A DNA stretch of 64,000 nt. Origin: Filibacter tadaridae (GTDB taxonomy: Bacteria; Bacillota; Bacilli; Bacillales_A; Planococcaceae). Below the pieces are notes generated by a model that was given only the letters and a program-made list of their open reading frames with translations, did not search any database and was not told where the DNA came from. The stretch is from the NCBI RefSeq assembly GCF_900609045.1, contig NZ_UXAV01000020.1, forward strand, positions 1 through 64,000, read 5' to 3'. Shown in pieces: positions 43,341 to 51,634 of the stretch; position 1 is the first letter of the stretch; the number at the start of each line of letters is the position of its first letter. The position numbers and the translations under genes were made by a program.

Positions 43341-43454
43341 AGACAAGTAATCTTGCATGTCTACACAAGCCCGGCAGTATGATGAATAGAATGACAGCCG
43401 ACATTCCAATGATTTTTTATGGCTCAGACTATTTTCTGAAGGGGTGAAGGTAAC

Positions 43455-43547
43455 ATGTGGTTCCTGTACATTATGTATGCTTTTTTCGCAATAGTCTTCT
43501 TAGGAACAGTTTACGGGGTTGTGCACACAAATAAGTTCCACGCATAG
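43455..43547 (+). CDS. 30-residue single-span membrane peptide
   Basis: A short frame with its own ribosome site (GGGGTGAAGG, five bases before ATG), promoter and terminator. The peptide begins MWFLYIMYAFFAIVFLGTVY and ends VHTNKFHA, a single hydrophobic helix with a short polar tail. Small one-helix proteins of this kind in Firmicutes often regulate membrane enzymes or transporters; no family was recognised. It is too short for routine gene calling. It lies convergent to the ABC operon at 43617 and divergent from tldD. Confidence 0.65.
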   Translation: MWFLYIMYAFFAIVFLGTVYGVVHTNKFHA

Positions 43548-43561
43548 CAACCAAGCAAAAA

Positions 43562-43583
43562 AGCCTTCCATTTCCGGAAGGCT
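43562..43583. terminator. Bidirectional terminator between the small peptide gene and the ABC operon
   Basis: AGCCTTCC-ATTTCC-GGAAGGCT with A-run and T-run on the two sides. Confidence 0.93.
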
Positions 43584-43616
43584 TTTTGCTTCAATAAATT
43601 ATAGTACCTGAAAGAA

Positions 43617-44558
43617 TTATGCCGTAACATCTCTTTTACCGAATACAATGTAACTAATCACTAAGAAAATAATGATATACACAGCAAGTACGGCTAGCGA
43701 GAATGGCATTGTGATGCCTTCTATTAGTTGGTAACCTGTTGCATATTGCGTTAAATCCATATGCGTGAAGACAATATACTTCGCTATTTCATATTTTGAA
43801 AGTAGCATAACAACCGTCGACCCTGTGAAGTAAATGAAGAGCGAAAGTCCGATTGCCAGCCCGTTAGAACGGAACACACTACCAACCATAAACGCAAACG
43901 TCGACGTGACAAAAACATTTCCGAATGAAAGAAGTAACATATAAAGTCCTTTACCCCACACAGATACTGTAACAACTTCACTACCATTCCAAACTAGCTC
44001 TTTCCCACCGCTTGAAGGGAATAAAAGATATGCAGCAAGAATTGAAATAGCGAATCCAAGTAACATGAGCATAATGCCGAATAGATTTACCGTCACAAAT
44101 TTTGATGTGAGGATCTTCCAGCGTTTAATAGGTCTCGACAAAAGCATTTTTATAGTGCCTTGCGAGAATTCCACTGCTACGATACCTGCAGCAACGATAA
44201 CCGTTAATAATACGACAAAACTACCAATCGTGGATGAGTTCATAATCATTTTTTCACGACTTGATCCTTCTAATGGTGCAATTGAATGTTCTAACCGATA
44301 CTCGAGAACTTTTTTATCTTCCTCGAAATTCTCTCTCATATCCGCAGGTAAATTTGGACCTTCTAAGCTTTCATTTGTGTAAGTCAGTTCTTGTTTAACA
44401 TTCGTTTTCCAATCCTGACTGCCACCACTTTCCATTGTGTCTATCCACTTCGCAAGTCCCATCATGCCGATAACAGCAAGGATTAATAGACCGGTCATAA
44501 GCCAAGTCCCTTTTTTACTCCACAGTTTCATCCATTCATTTTGTATGAGATTCAGCAA
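43617..44558 (-). CDS. ABC-2 type permease
   Basis: About 313 residues with six hydrophobic segments and the N-terminal form LNLIQNEWMKLWSKKGTW typical of bacterial ABC-2 permeases; the ELVWNGSEV region lies in an outside loop. The start may be TTG at 44558, nine bases after GGAGG, or GTG at 44567. It overlaps the end of the upstream ATPase gene and forms the transporter with it. Substrate unknown. Confidence 0.85.
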   Translation of the reverse strand: MLNLIQNEWMKLWSKKGTWLMTGLLILAVIGMMGLAKWIDTMESGGSQDWKTNVKQELTYTNESLEGPNLPADMRENFEEDKKVLEYRLEHSIAPLEGSSREKMIMNSSTIGSFVVLLTVIVAAGIVAVEFSQGTIKMLLSRPIKRWKILTSKFVTVNLFGIMLMLLGFAISILAAYLLFPSSGGKELVWNGSEVVTVSVWGKGLYMLLLSFGNVFVTSTFAFMVGSVFRSNGLAIGLSLFIYFTGSTVVMLLSKYEIAKYIVFTHMDLTQYATGYQLIEGITMPFSLAVLAVYIIIFLVISYIVFGKRDVTA

Positions 44559-45459
44559 TTTGGCCACCTCCTGTCATTTCCAAGAATTGATCTTCTAACG
44601 TTTTGCGGTGTGATTGAACCGTAAATACTTGCATCTCTTGCGCCGTCATTTGTTGGATAATTCCTGGAATTCGTGTCTTTTCAGCATTGATGATAAATCC
44701 TTCTTTAAATGCTTCCACGGTAAATCCTTCAGCAACCAGTAAGTCGTGCGCGCTGGCAGTCGGGAATGCTTCAATATAATAATGCGACTCATCCGCTCCT
44801 GCTACATCGCGGATATCTACCAACTTTCCGTTCTGAATGATGGCAATCCGATCACACATCAATTCAATTTCCGAAAGCATGTGACTGGAAACGAACACAG
44901 AAACCCCTTCATTTTCCGCGATAACGCGTAAATAATTCCGAAATTCTCGTATTCCTGCTGGATCTAACCCGTTGGTTGGTTCGTCCAGTATAAGGAACTT
45001 AGGTCGGTGCAGAAGTGCTTGTGCAAGTCCGAGTCGTTGACGCATTCCAAGTGAGTACGTCGATACTTTCTCTTTAATCCGGTTTTGCAGACCGACTTGA
45101 TTCACAATTTCATTAATGCGCTCTTTTGTGACACCCTTATGCATACGCGCGAAATGAACCAGGTTTTTATAACCGGACATATATTTATACATTTCTGGGT
45201 TTTCAACGATAACGCCTACCTTAGAAAGCCCTTCTTCAAAATCATCCTTGAGTGATTTCCCATCAATAATTACATCCCCGCCAGATATTTTCATCAGTCC
45301 GACCATCATACGAATTGTCGTTGTTTTCCCCGCCCCGTTCGGTCCAAGAAACCCTGTGATTTGGCCTGGATATAATGACAAACTCAAATCATCGATAATC
45401 TTTTTAGAGCCAATCGTTTTCGATAAATTCTTCAGTTCTACTACTGGTTTCGTCTCCAT
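44536..45459 (-). CDS. ABC transporter ATP-binding protein (second of operon)
   Basis: About 307 residues starting at the ATG at 45459 behind GGGAGGGAAG, one base after the stop of the first ATPase gene. Walker A GPNGAGKTT, a YSLGMRQRLGLAQALL signature, Walker B FLILDEPTNGLDP and a C-terminal extension of about 90 residues are visible. It resembles lantibiotic-immunity and YtrE/YhaQ-type ATPases. The earlier in-frame start inside the previous gene is rejected. Confidence 0.92.
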   Translation of the reverse strand: METKPVVELKNLSKTIGSKKIIDDLSLSLYPGQITGFLGPNGAGKTTTIRMMVGLMKISGGDVIIDGKSLKDDFEEGLSKVGVIVENPEMYKYMSGYKNLVHFARMHKGVTKERINEIVNQVGLQNRIKEKVSTYSLGMRQRLGLAQALLHRPKFLILDEPTNGLDPAGIREFRNYLRVIAENEGVSVFVSSHMLSEIELMCDRIAIIQNGKLVDIRDVAGADESHYYIEAFPTASAHDLLVAEGFTVEAFKEGFIINAEKTRIPGIIQQMTAQEMQVFTVQSHRKTLEDQFLEMTGGGQIAESHTK

Positions 45460-45460
45460 G

Positions 45461-46159
45461 TCATCTTCCCTCCCTAAACAATGACACCATCCACGTGGTG
45501 GCGTCCTTCCCGTGTGTATCACGGATTTCATCGACCGCTTCATGCGCAATCACGCGGCCCTCTCTTAGTACTACGATTTCATCGAGCAATGGTTCCATTT
45601 CTTTTAATTCGTGCGTGGACATGATAACTGTCTGCCGCTCGGGGTCGGTGAAGCGAATGAGCCCTTTTGTAATATCATCCCGCACCATCGGGTCAAGTCC
45701 TGAAAACGGTTCATCCAACAAATAGTAATCCGCTTCACGTCCGAGCGTCGTCGCAATTTTAACACGACCTCGATTTCCTTTGGACAAACTCTTTACTTTT
45801 GAATCAAGTTCAATCGCTAAAAACTGTGCAATTTCTTTCGCTTTTATCGGATTGAAATCAGCGAACTGCGTGTCGTAGAAATCGAACAACTGGTTAACGG
45901 TAAAGCATGGATAAAACAGATCGGTATCCGGCATATAAGCGAGATTGGATGCAATTTTACGCGTGATTTTACTACCGCCATATGTGGCTCTTCCAGAATC
46001 AGGCGTCAATAACCCCGCAATCAGTTTCAGCAACGTCGTTTTTCCGCTGCCGTTCTCCCCCACTAAACCGATGATCTTTCCTTGCGGCAGCGTAAGCGTC
46101 AAGCCATCAAGCGCTTTCCGACCGCCATACTTCTTTGACACTTCCTTTAGTTCAATCAT
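45461..46159 (-). CDS. ABC transporter ATP-binding protein (YtrB-like)
   Basis: About 232 residues with Walker A GENGSGKTT, signature LSKGNRGRVKIATTLG, which varies from LSGGQ, and Walker B YYLLDEPFSGLDP. I chose the ATG at 46159, after AAGAGGTGG; an in-frame GTG lies three codons upstream. The gene overlaps the GntR gene by a few bases. Ytr-type operons respond to cell-wall antibiotics in B. subtilis; a similar role is possible here. Confidence 0.92.
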   Translation of the reverse strand: MIELKEVSKKYGGRKALDGLTLTLPQGKIIGLVGENGSGKTTLLKLIAGLLTPDSGRATYGGSKITRKIASNLAYMPDTDLFYPCFTVNQLFDFYDTQFADFNPIKAKEIAQFLAIELDSKVKSLSKGNRGRVKIATTLGREADYYLLDEPFSGLDPMVRDDITKGLIRFTDPERQTVIMSTHELKEMEPLLDEIVVLREGRVIAHEAVDEIRDTHGKDATTWMVSLFREGR

Positions 46160-46520
46160 TTTCCCCACCTCTTTTCCGAAGATGCTCAGTCATTTCCGTT
46201 GTCGTGAAGCCCAGTGCCTCGACGCTTTGGATGAAAGAAGTCACGAGCTGTTCCTTCATCTCATCGCGCAGCCGGGCAATCCGTGATTCATCCTCCGTCA
46301 CGAAAGATCCCTGCCCTCTCTTCGTTTCAGTGAGCTCGAGCTGTTCCAACTCCTTATACACGCGCTGCATCGTGTTAGCATTGACACCGGCTTCAATAGC
46401 ATAGTCGCGGACGGACGGCAATTTCTCCCCGGGAATTAGGGTACCGCGGATGATATCCCCCGTAATTCGATCAATAAGTTGTTGGTAGATGGGTTTATCA
46501 GGTAGAAAGTCAATGCCCAT
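46152..46520 (-). CDS. GntR-family regulator, YtrA subgroup
   Basis: A 122-residue regulator with a winged-helix domain starting DKPIYQQLIDRITGDIIRG, then GEKLPSVRDYAIEAGVNANTMQRVYKELE, and only a short dimerisation tail, as in the YtrA subfamily. Such regulators usually repress their own transporter operon and are released by cell-envelope stress. The gene lies inside the operon, between the permease and the ATPases, 2 bases after the former. Confidence 0.92.
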   Translation of the reverse strand: MGIDFLPDKPIYQQLIDRITGDIIRGTLIPGEKLPSVRDYAIEAGVNANTMQRVYKELEQLELTETKRGQGSFVTEDESRIARLRDEMKEQLVTSFIQSVEALGFTTTEMTEHLRKRGGEND

Positions 46521-46522
46521 CG

Positions 46523-47305
46523 TTATAACCTTACTTTCTTCTCGAACAGGACCGAAGCTGCCATGAATAGGACGACAATGGTAAATATTTCGAACAATAC
46601 TTCACCCGTATAGAAGGTCGTATCCGCCAACACAAAATAATCAAAGTTAACAGCGATGTTCGGATTTACGATATCTACTATATTAACCGGTCCGGATTGA
46701 ATAACTTTCTTGTAAAAAGCGGAAAGGATGAATAGTCCATAGAGCTTTAATGAAAATATAAAGAGAATGAGTGTAAAGAGGATTGAAAAACCTTTCAAAT
46801 ACCTTTTCACTAAGCGATCAATGGTGAAAAAGAAGAAACCGATGCTCAAGAAAGAAAGCGAGGCAACAAAAATCAGTACGATAAAAATGCTTCCGAATAA
46901 AAACAATTCCCCAAAAGCCATTTCCCGAGAACCCGAAATTGTAAAACGGACTGCAAGAACAAGAGTGGGTATCAACAAACTCACAACCCCGATCACCATC
47001 GCTAAAAATGCTTTCGAACCCATCAATTTGAAAATAGAAGCCGTTGAGTGAAGCCAAATATCAGGTCGCTTCATATCCCTTTGCAGCGAAATGATAAACG
47101 CAGCGAGCGGAGCAAACACACTGGCACCTGCCCATATGAAGCAGAGAACTAATGTGATTTCGAAGTTCTCCAGTTCCCCTCCCATAAGACGATTAATGAG
47201 AGAAGGGAAAAGCGATAGAACGACAAGCGACAACAATACGCCTAGTATTAAAGAGCCCCTCATCGGAATCCATTCCCTTTTCACTAATCCATTCCATTGA
47301 TTCAT
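46523..47305 (-). CDS. Membrane protein, ABC-2 permease-like, first gene of the operon
   Basis: A 260-residue protein with about six hydrophobic segments and an N-terminus MNQWNGLVKREWIPMRG like ABC transporter permeases of the Ytr/Yhc type. No catalytic motif is visible. It probably pairs with the ATPase at 45461-46159. The start follows GAAGGAGG. It is the promoter-proximal gene, with the operator-like sequence about 30 bases upstream. Confidence 0.75.
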   Translation of the reverse strand: MNQWNGLVKREWIPMRGSLILGVLLSLVVLSLFPSLINRLMGGELENFEITLVLCFIWAGASVFAPLAAFIISLQRDMKRPDIWLHSTASIFKLMGSKAFLAMVIGVVSLLIPTLVLAVRFTISGSREMAFGELFLFGSIFIVLIFVASLSFLSIGFFFFTIDRLVKRYLKGFSILFTLILFIFSLKLYGLFILSAFYKKVIQSGPVNIVDIVNPNIAVNFDYFVLADTTFYTGEVLFEIFTIVVLFMAASVLFEKKVRL

Positions 47306-47330
47306 TCCGTCGCCTCCTTCTGTACCACTG

Positions 47331-47370
47331 TGTTAGTTATATAGTACACCATATTCAAATGGAATGTAAA
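47331..47370 (-). promoter_or_regulatory. Promoter and YtrA-like operator of the GntR-ABC operon
   Basis: Minus strand: TTTACA (47370-47365), 18 bases, TACTAT (47346-47341). The sequence GTGTACTATATAACTAACAC overlaps the -10 and is a rough inverted repeat of GTGT-ACT/AGT-ACAC, as in YtrA operators. Confidence 0.5.
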
Positions 47371-47396
47371 GGGTTAGGTGAAATAAAGAATTACAT

Positions 47397-47480
47397 TGAA
47401 TTCCTTACAGCACTCGGGGATGCCACACGCCTAGCCTAGCTGCTCTGCTACTAGTCCTATGGCTTCGGCTCCCCCTTAGC
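47397..47480. repeat. Foldable intergenic repeat, copy B
   Basis: TGAATTCCTT...GCACTCGGGGATGCC at the left and GGCTTCGGCTCCCCCTTAG at the right match the element at 60214-60308. The middle differs. No gene was found between 47306 and 47634. Confidence 0.65.
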
Positions 47481-47597
47481 TTAGTTAGTATAAGTATTCA
47501 TTTGTTCAACATGTATATACTTTTTCTACATATCCATCTAGTGTTGAGGGGACTGAAATGCAGCTATATGAACAACAATCCATTTTAAACCTCACAA

Positions 47598-47631
47598 AAA
47601 CACCTCTCCAATGCAAATGAAAGAGGTGTTT
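47598..47631 (-). terminator. Terminator of the TSUP permease gene
   Basis: AAACACCTCT (47598-47607) pairs with AGAGGTGTTT (47622-47631), followed on the minus strand by TTTTTGTG. Confidence 0.85.
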
Positions 47632-47634
47632 GAT

Positions 47635-48369
47635 TTATAATAAGCTTTTAACAATCAATTGGAGGATCAAGGCGATGGTGACTAGACGCAGTAGTATTTT
47701 TACGTGGCGAGGGTTCAACTTTTCTGCTAGTCGGACGCCGATCTGCGCGCCCGATAATGAACCTGCCAAGAGGGCAAAAACGACCGGCCAAATTATTTTC
47801 CCCATCGCTATGAAACTGAGGGCAGCACCGAACCCGCTGGAAAATGTGGCTAGTCGGACGAAACCGATGGCGCGAATATAGGCGATATGCAAATGACCGA
47901 ACAAATAGAGCAATAGTGTGCCTTGTCCAGGACCGAAAATACCGTCATACAAGCCGATTCCGAAGAGTCCCGGGACCGCTGCCTTTGTAGGATGCAACAT
48001 TTCCTGACCCGAAAAGTCGACTTTGGACAGGAAAGATGTAAGAAATGCAAAGACAAGCAGAACAATCGCAACAGTGTACATTGTACTTTCCGATAACCTT
48101 GTTGCAATGAAACCGCCGATGGAACCACCTGCAAGTGATACAGGCAGAATCCATATAGACTCTTTCAGGGTAATCTGCTTTTTCAGTAGGACTGTCAAAA
48201 ATGTTGAAAATGAACTGACCGTCGTCGAAATCTTCCCGGCGCCGATGACGGAATGGATCGGAATCCCCATAAGCAACATTGCTGGCAATGTGATCAGCCC
48301 GCCTCCACCCGCAAGTGTACCAAGCGTCATCGCCGCCATGCCGATAAAATATAAAAGTATATAGTCCAT
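47635..48369 (-). CDS. TSUP (TauE/SafE-like) sulfite/organic-anion exporter
   Basis: About 244 residues with eight hydrophobic segments. The repeat signatures LAGGGGLITLPAMLLMGIP in the first half and GIGLYDGIFGPGQGTLL in the second are typical of the TauE/SafE family. The ATG at 48369 is preferred; the frame is open to 48435. Substrates in the family include sulfite, sulfonates and other small anions; none can be assigned here. Confidence 0.9.
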   Translation of the reverse strand: MDYILLYFIGMAAMTLGTLAGGGGLITLPAMLLMGIPIHSVIGAGKISTTVSSFSTFLTVLLKKQITLKESIWILPVSLAGGSIGGFIATRLSESTMYTVAIVLLVFAFLTSFLSKVDFSGQEMLHPTKAAVPGLFGIGLYDGIFGPGQGTLLLYLFGHLHIAYIRAIGFVRLATFSSGFGAALSFIAMGKIIWPVVFALLAGSLSGAQIGVRLAEKLNPRHVKILLRLVTIALILQLIVKSLL

Positions 48370-48541
48370 GCCGAACACCACCTTCCACCTCAGTATACGT
48401 GTTATCGACAATTCAGGAAACTTATTTACTTTCAATAAAGTGAATAAGTATTCCTTATGTTGAGTCGTTACAAAGGGGACATGGTGTCCATACTGATTGA
48501 CCTCTATAATGGAGGGACCACCTAAAAAGGAGTGATGGAAG

Positions 48542-48910
48542 ATGACGGATTACATTACAGGATTGGATCACATCCAAATTGCGGCACCGCCAAATTCAGA
48601 AGCAAAGGCGCGGATTTTCTATGGTAAATTGCTTGGCATGAAGGAAATTCCAAAACCCGAAAACTTGAAGGCGCGCGGCGGTTGTTGGTTCCTCTGTGGT
48701 GCTCAAGAAGTGCATATCGGCATTCAAAGTGATTTTATGCCCGCCAAAAAAGCACACCCAGGGTTTACAGTGATTGCGTTAGAGTTATTGAAAACTCGAT
48801 TGGAAAAGGCTGATTACGTGGTCAGTGAAGAACTGCCGATTGATGGTCGTTCGCGCTTTTTCACACACGATCCATTTGGCAACCGTATTGAGTTTTTGGA
48901 ATTTAGTTGA
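48542..48910 (+). CDS. VOC/glyoxalase-family protein
   Basis: A 122-residue protein of the vicinal oxygen chelate fold with LDHIQIAAPP at the N-terminus, YGKLLGMKEIPKP and the closing FFTHDPFGNRIEFLE. The metal ligands His10 and the final Glu are present; a metal-binding His also occurs in EVHIGI. The family includes glyoxalase I and fosfomycin- or bleomycin-resistance proteins, so the specific reaction is open. AAGGAGTGATGGAAG precedes the ATG. The large repeat array begins 33 bases after its stop. Confidence 0.85.
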   Translation: MTDYITGLDHIQIAAPPNSEAKARIFYGKLLGMKEIPKPENLKARGGCWFLCGAQEVHIGIQSDFMPAKKAHPGFTVIALELLKTRLEKADYVVSEELPIDGRSRFFTHDPFGNRIEFLEFS

Positions 48911-48942
48911 CAAGGTTGGCATGATATTTTGCGCGGGATATT

Positions 48943-49379
48943 ATAGTCCCGTGCTCCGCCCTCACAGTTCCGCATTCGTCATGACAGTTCCAGGATTTGT
49001 CCTTACAGTTTGCGCGGGCCATTACAGTTCCGCACTTTGCCCTCACAGTTTCCCCATTTGCCATGACAGTGCTCGGATTTGTCATTACAGTTTGTACGAG
49101 CCATTACAGTTCCGCACTTTGCCCTCACAGTTTCCCCATTTGCCATGACAGTTCCAGGATTTGTCCTCATAGTTCGCGCGGGCCCTCACAGTTCCGCACA
49201 TTGCCCTTACAGTTTCCCCATTTGCCATGACAGTTCTCGGATTTGTCCTTACAGTTTGTACGAGCCATTACAGTTCCATACTTTGCCCTTACAGTTTCCC
49301 TATTTGCCATGACAGTTCTTGGATTTGTCCTTACAGTTCTCCATTCGCCATGACAGTTCACAGCATTGTCCATACAACT
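48943..49379. repeat. Phased array, family 2: about 22 units, mean 20.5 bp, 82-bp super-period
   Basis: ACAGTT or a close variant begins at 48964, 48984, 49005, 49024, 49045, 49065, 49087, 49106, 49127, 49148, 49169, 49188, 49209, 49230, 49251, 49270, 49291, 49312, 49333 and 49353, with degenerate units at 48943 and 49374. Four consecutive units form an 82-bp super-repeat marked by a CGxGCC linker (after 49005, 49087, 49169, 49251). Spacing follows 21-19-21-21 within each super-repeat. Open frames across it are by-products of repetition. Confidence 0.95.
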
Positions 49380-49470
49380 CCAAAAACCCCGGCAATAAAA
49401 ATTTCGATTCTTGATGGGTGTCAATGTCTGTTTTATGAAATTGGCGTACGCTAGAGGTGGAGGTGCTGAT

Positions 49471-49944
49471 ATGAAGCGTTTCATTATATTTGCACTCATA
49501 CTTATTCTTACAGGATGCGGAAAAGATGACCCACTCCCGATTTTACCGGATCCCACACCTGATCAGGTCATACAATCAGTTGAAGAAGGTCTTTCACTTG
49601 AATTACTTGAGGATTCCTACGAAGGACCCCCCTCTGAAATAACAACCATTATTCGTAATGATAGTTCAATTGATTTCAGTTACGGCGAGTTTTACACGAT
49701 TGAAGTTAGCGTTGATGGACAATGGTATATGATGACGTATTCGGATGCGGTATTTTTGAGAAATCAGCGTTTTAAGGATACGGGGCATTTATTGTTAGCG
49801 GGGGGCAAGGCGCGACAGACTTTTTCCATAGAAGCGCTTGGCTTAAAGCTTTTACCAGGTGAATATCGGCTTGTAAAATCATTTTCAACGCATGTTGACC
49901 CGTTCTATGAAGTTTCAGTAGCGGCGACATTTTCGGTGAAGTGA
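49471..49944 (+). CDS. Predicted lipoprotein with Ig-like domain
   Basis: About 157 residues from the ATG at 49471 behind GGAGGTG. The signal MKRFIIFALILILTGC ends in a lipobox LTGC, so Cys16 should be lipidated and the protein anchored outside the membrane. The mature part, with ITTIIRNDSSIDFSYGEFYTIEVS and LPGEYRLVKSFST, resembles the small immunoglobulin-like domain found in Bacilli lipoproteins. Function unknown. The ORF upstream of this ATG is rejected because it enters the repeat array. Confidence 0.82.
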   Translation: MKRFIIFALILILTGCGKDDPLPILPDPTPDQVIQSVEEGLSLELLEDSYEGPPSEITTIIRNDSSIDFSYGEFYTIEVSVDGQWYMMTYSDAVFLRNQRFKDTGHLLLAGGKARQTFSIEALGLKLLPGEYRLVKSFSTHVDPFYEVSVAATFSVK

Positions 49945-49972
49945 TAGGCGTAAAGTTACTTTATTAATCAAT

Positions 49973-50004
49973 AAAAAAGCCCGCAAATGTATGCGGACCT
50001 TTTC
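49973..50004. terminator. Terminator between the lipoprotein and thioesterase genes
   Basis: AAAAAGCCCGC pairs with GCGG-CCTTTT around AAATGTAT, between convergent genes. Confidence 0.75.
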
Positions 50005-50007
50005 CAA

Positions 50008-50484
50008 TTAGTGTTTCATTTCACTTCGCTGCTTCCGATGTATGCGGCGGGCAGGAGCTGTTTCAAATAGTGACTTTTCCACTTCGGTTTCCGGGAAAAT
50101 GCCTGGTATTGGCGTTGGCTTGTTGTTTGCATCCATCGCAACCATCGTTAAGAATGATTCTGTAGTCAGTTTTGATTCGCCTGTAAGCAAATTCATGGAG
50201 TGGACTGAAACGAACACTTCCATTGAAGAACGACCGGTTGAGCTGACGATGGCTTCAAGTTCTAATACATCCCCGACACGTGCAGATGAAACGAAATCCA
50301 CCGAATCGATTGACGCTGTGACGACTGCTGTATGCGCATGTTTCATTGCCGTAATTGCAGCAATTTCATCTATGTACGACAACACATGCCCTCCGAAAAT
50401 CGTCTGCAAGTGATTCGTGTCCGGTGGTAGTACAAGTTTAGTTTGAATGGTACGGGATTGGCCCATCGGCTGTTTTGCCGTCAT
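50008..50484 (-). CDS. Acyl-CoA thioesterase, hot-dog fold (YkhA-like)
   Basis: A 158-residue single hot-dog-domain protein of the YciA/YkhA type. TIFGGHVLSYIDEIAAITAMKH carries the substrate-binding helix and catalytic Asp, and VDFVSSARVGDVLELEA is the family segment. It hydrolyses acyl-CoA to free acid and CoA. Its gene stands alone between terminators and is probably housekeeping. Confidence 0.92.
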   Translation of the reverse strand: MTAKQPMGQSRTIQTKLVLPPDTNHLQTIFGGHVLSYIDEIAAITAMKHAHTAVVTASIDSVDFVSSARVGDVLELEAIVSSTGRSSMEVFVSVHSMNLLTGESKLTTESFLTMVAMDANNKPTPIPGIFPETEVEKSLFETAPARRIHRKQRSEMKH

Positions 50485-50626
50485 TTGTCTAACCTCTTTC
50501 TATTAGTAGCATCTTTAGCTAGTATACCCATTTTCGCACGGGATACTAAACTACGCATTCATTTAATAAAAAGAAGTTATATTCAAATAACGGTTAAGAC
50601 AACCGGATGCCAACTTTTTCATTCTA

Positions 50627-51565
50627 TTAACCTTCCACTGTACCATAACGTCTGACCGCGCAAAGTTCGCTTTCCAAGCTCGAACCTGCCAACTTCAACA
50701 GTTCAATCGACTTGCCTGTGGAAGGTGAATGAAGGATCAGCCCGTTTCCATAATAAAACCCGACGTGCCGGACATTGCCTTGTCCTTCATCATTTGCAAA
50801 GAAGAGTAAATCGCCTTTTTCCCATTGCTCAACATTACCCATAAGGATTTCCACTCCACCTCTCGCCTGATCACCCGCGTCCCGCGGTATAGAATGTCCG
50901 CAAGCCTTTAGCATGTTATACGTGAAGCCGGAACAATCATATCCATAAGAGGACATGCCTCCCCAAAAGTAAGGCAGATCAAGAAATGTGAGCCCTTTAT
51001 CAACGGCTACAAGGGGGGGTGATTTCGCAAACTGGTGGATGGACGGTGCCCGAACTGCATCACTGTTCAATAACAATGCATAGCCATCCGGCGTGCAAAC
51101 ACGTAAATAATCACCTTCTTCTCCGACGTATGGCAGCAACGTATTCATAGGGACCACAACAAGTGGCGTGCCATCTGTATGCAGCAGTTGTGCTTTTCCT
51201 ACCGTCACCTTTGCGAACCCTTGTGCATCAATCGGTTGTGCTTCCTTTAACTGTGCAAGTGGTACCCATCCCGGATAGCCTCGTTCATCCTTTTTCGATG
51301 GTTGCCAGACGGCGATGACTTTCGCCCAATCGCCTTGCACGCCTTCAAGAATTACCGGTTCACCGTACAGCAATTGTGTCTGGATACGATTGCCGTCACA
51401 TAGGTCTAAGCGTTGTTCATAAGGTAACTTCTCAAGCCAGTCGTTCAATCGGACGGGATTTATCAATCCTAACTCATCAATAGCACGGGCAGATTCAGGC
51501 GATGTCCACACCGAAGCGACTGAAACCGAACAATACCATGTATTCAACGTTGTCTCCATCTTCAT
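50627..51565 (-). CDS. ykfC: NlpC/P60 gamma-D-glutamyl endopeptidase (YkfC-like)
   Basis: A 312-residue protein with SH3-like domains in the first 180 residues and an NlpC/P60 peptidase domain after: the catalytic Cys in SSYGYDCSGFTYNML and His in NVRHVGFYYGNGLILH. YkfC cleaves murein peptides between D-Glu and the diamino acid. There is no signal peptide, so it works on imported peptides in the cytoplasm. It follows ykfA by 69 bases and lies beside the oligopeptide transporter operon, as in B. subtilis. Confidence 0.92.
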   Translation of the reverse strand: MKMETTLNTWYCSVSVASVWTSPESARAIDELGLINPVRLNDWLEKLPYEQRLDLCDGNRIQTQLLYGEPVILEGVQGDWAKVIAVWQPSKKDERGYPGWVPLAQLKEAQPIDAQGFAKVTVGKAQLLHTDGTPLVVVPMNTLLPYVGEEGDYLRVCTPDGYALLLNSDAVRAPSIHQFAKSPPLVAVDKGLTFLDLPYFWGGMSSYGYDCSGFTYNMLKACGHSIPRDAGDQARGGVEILMGNVEQWEKGDLLFFANDEGQGNVRHVGFYYGNGLILHSPSTGKSIELLKLAGSSLESELCAVRRYGTVEG

Positions 51566-51634
51566 CTCACTCCACTCCTTTTCCGGGAGGTCTCATCCAT
51601 TTCCCTAGCACTGCAACTTATATAGATGCTTCAT

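Noticed and set aside
48825-49312. Several overlapping open frames on the plus strand, up to 107 residues
   Set aside because: They cover the phased array and translate its repeat units; they have no ribosome sites and no conserved domain.
48943-49379. CRISPR array
   Set aside because: Cores are only 6-9 bp, linkers are repeated between units rather than unique, and there are no cas genes.
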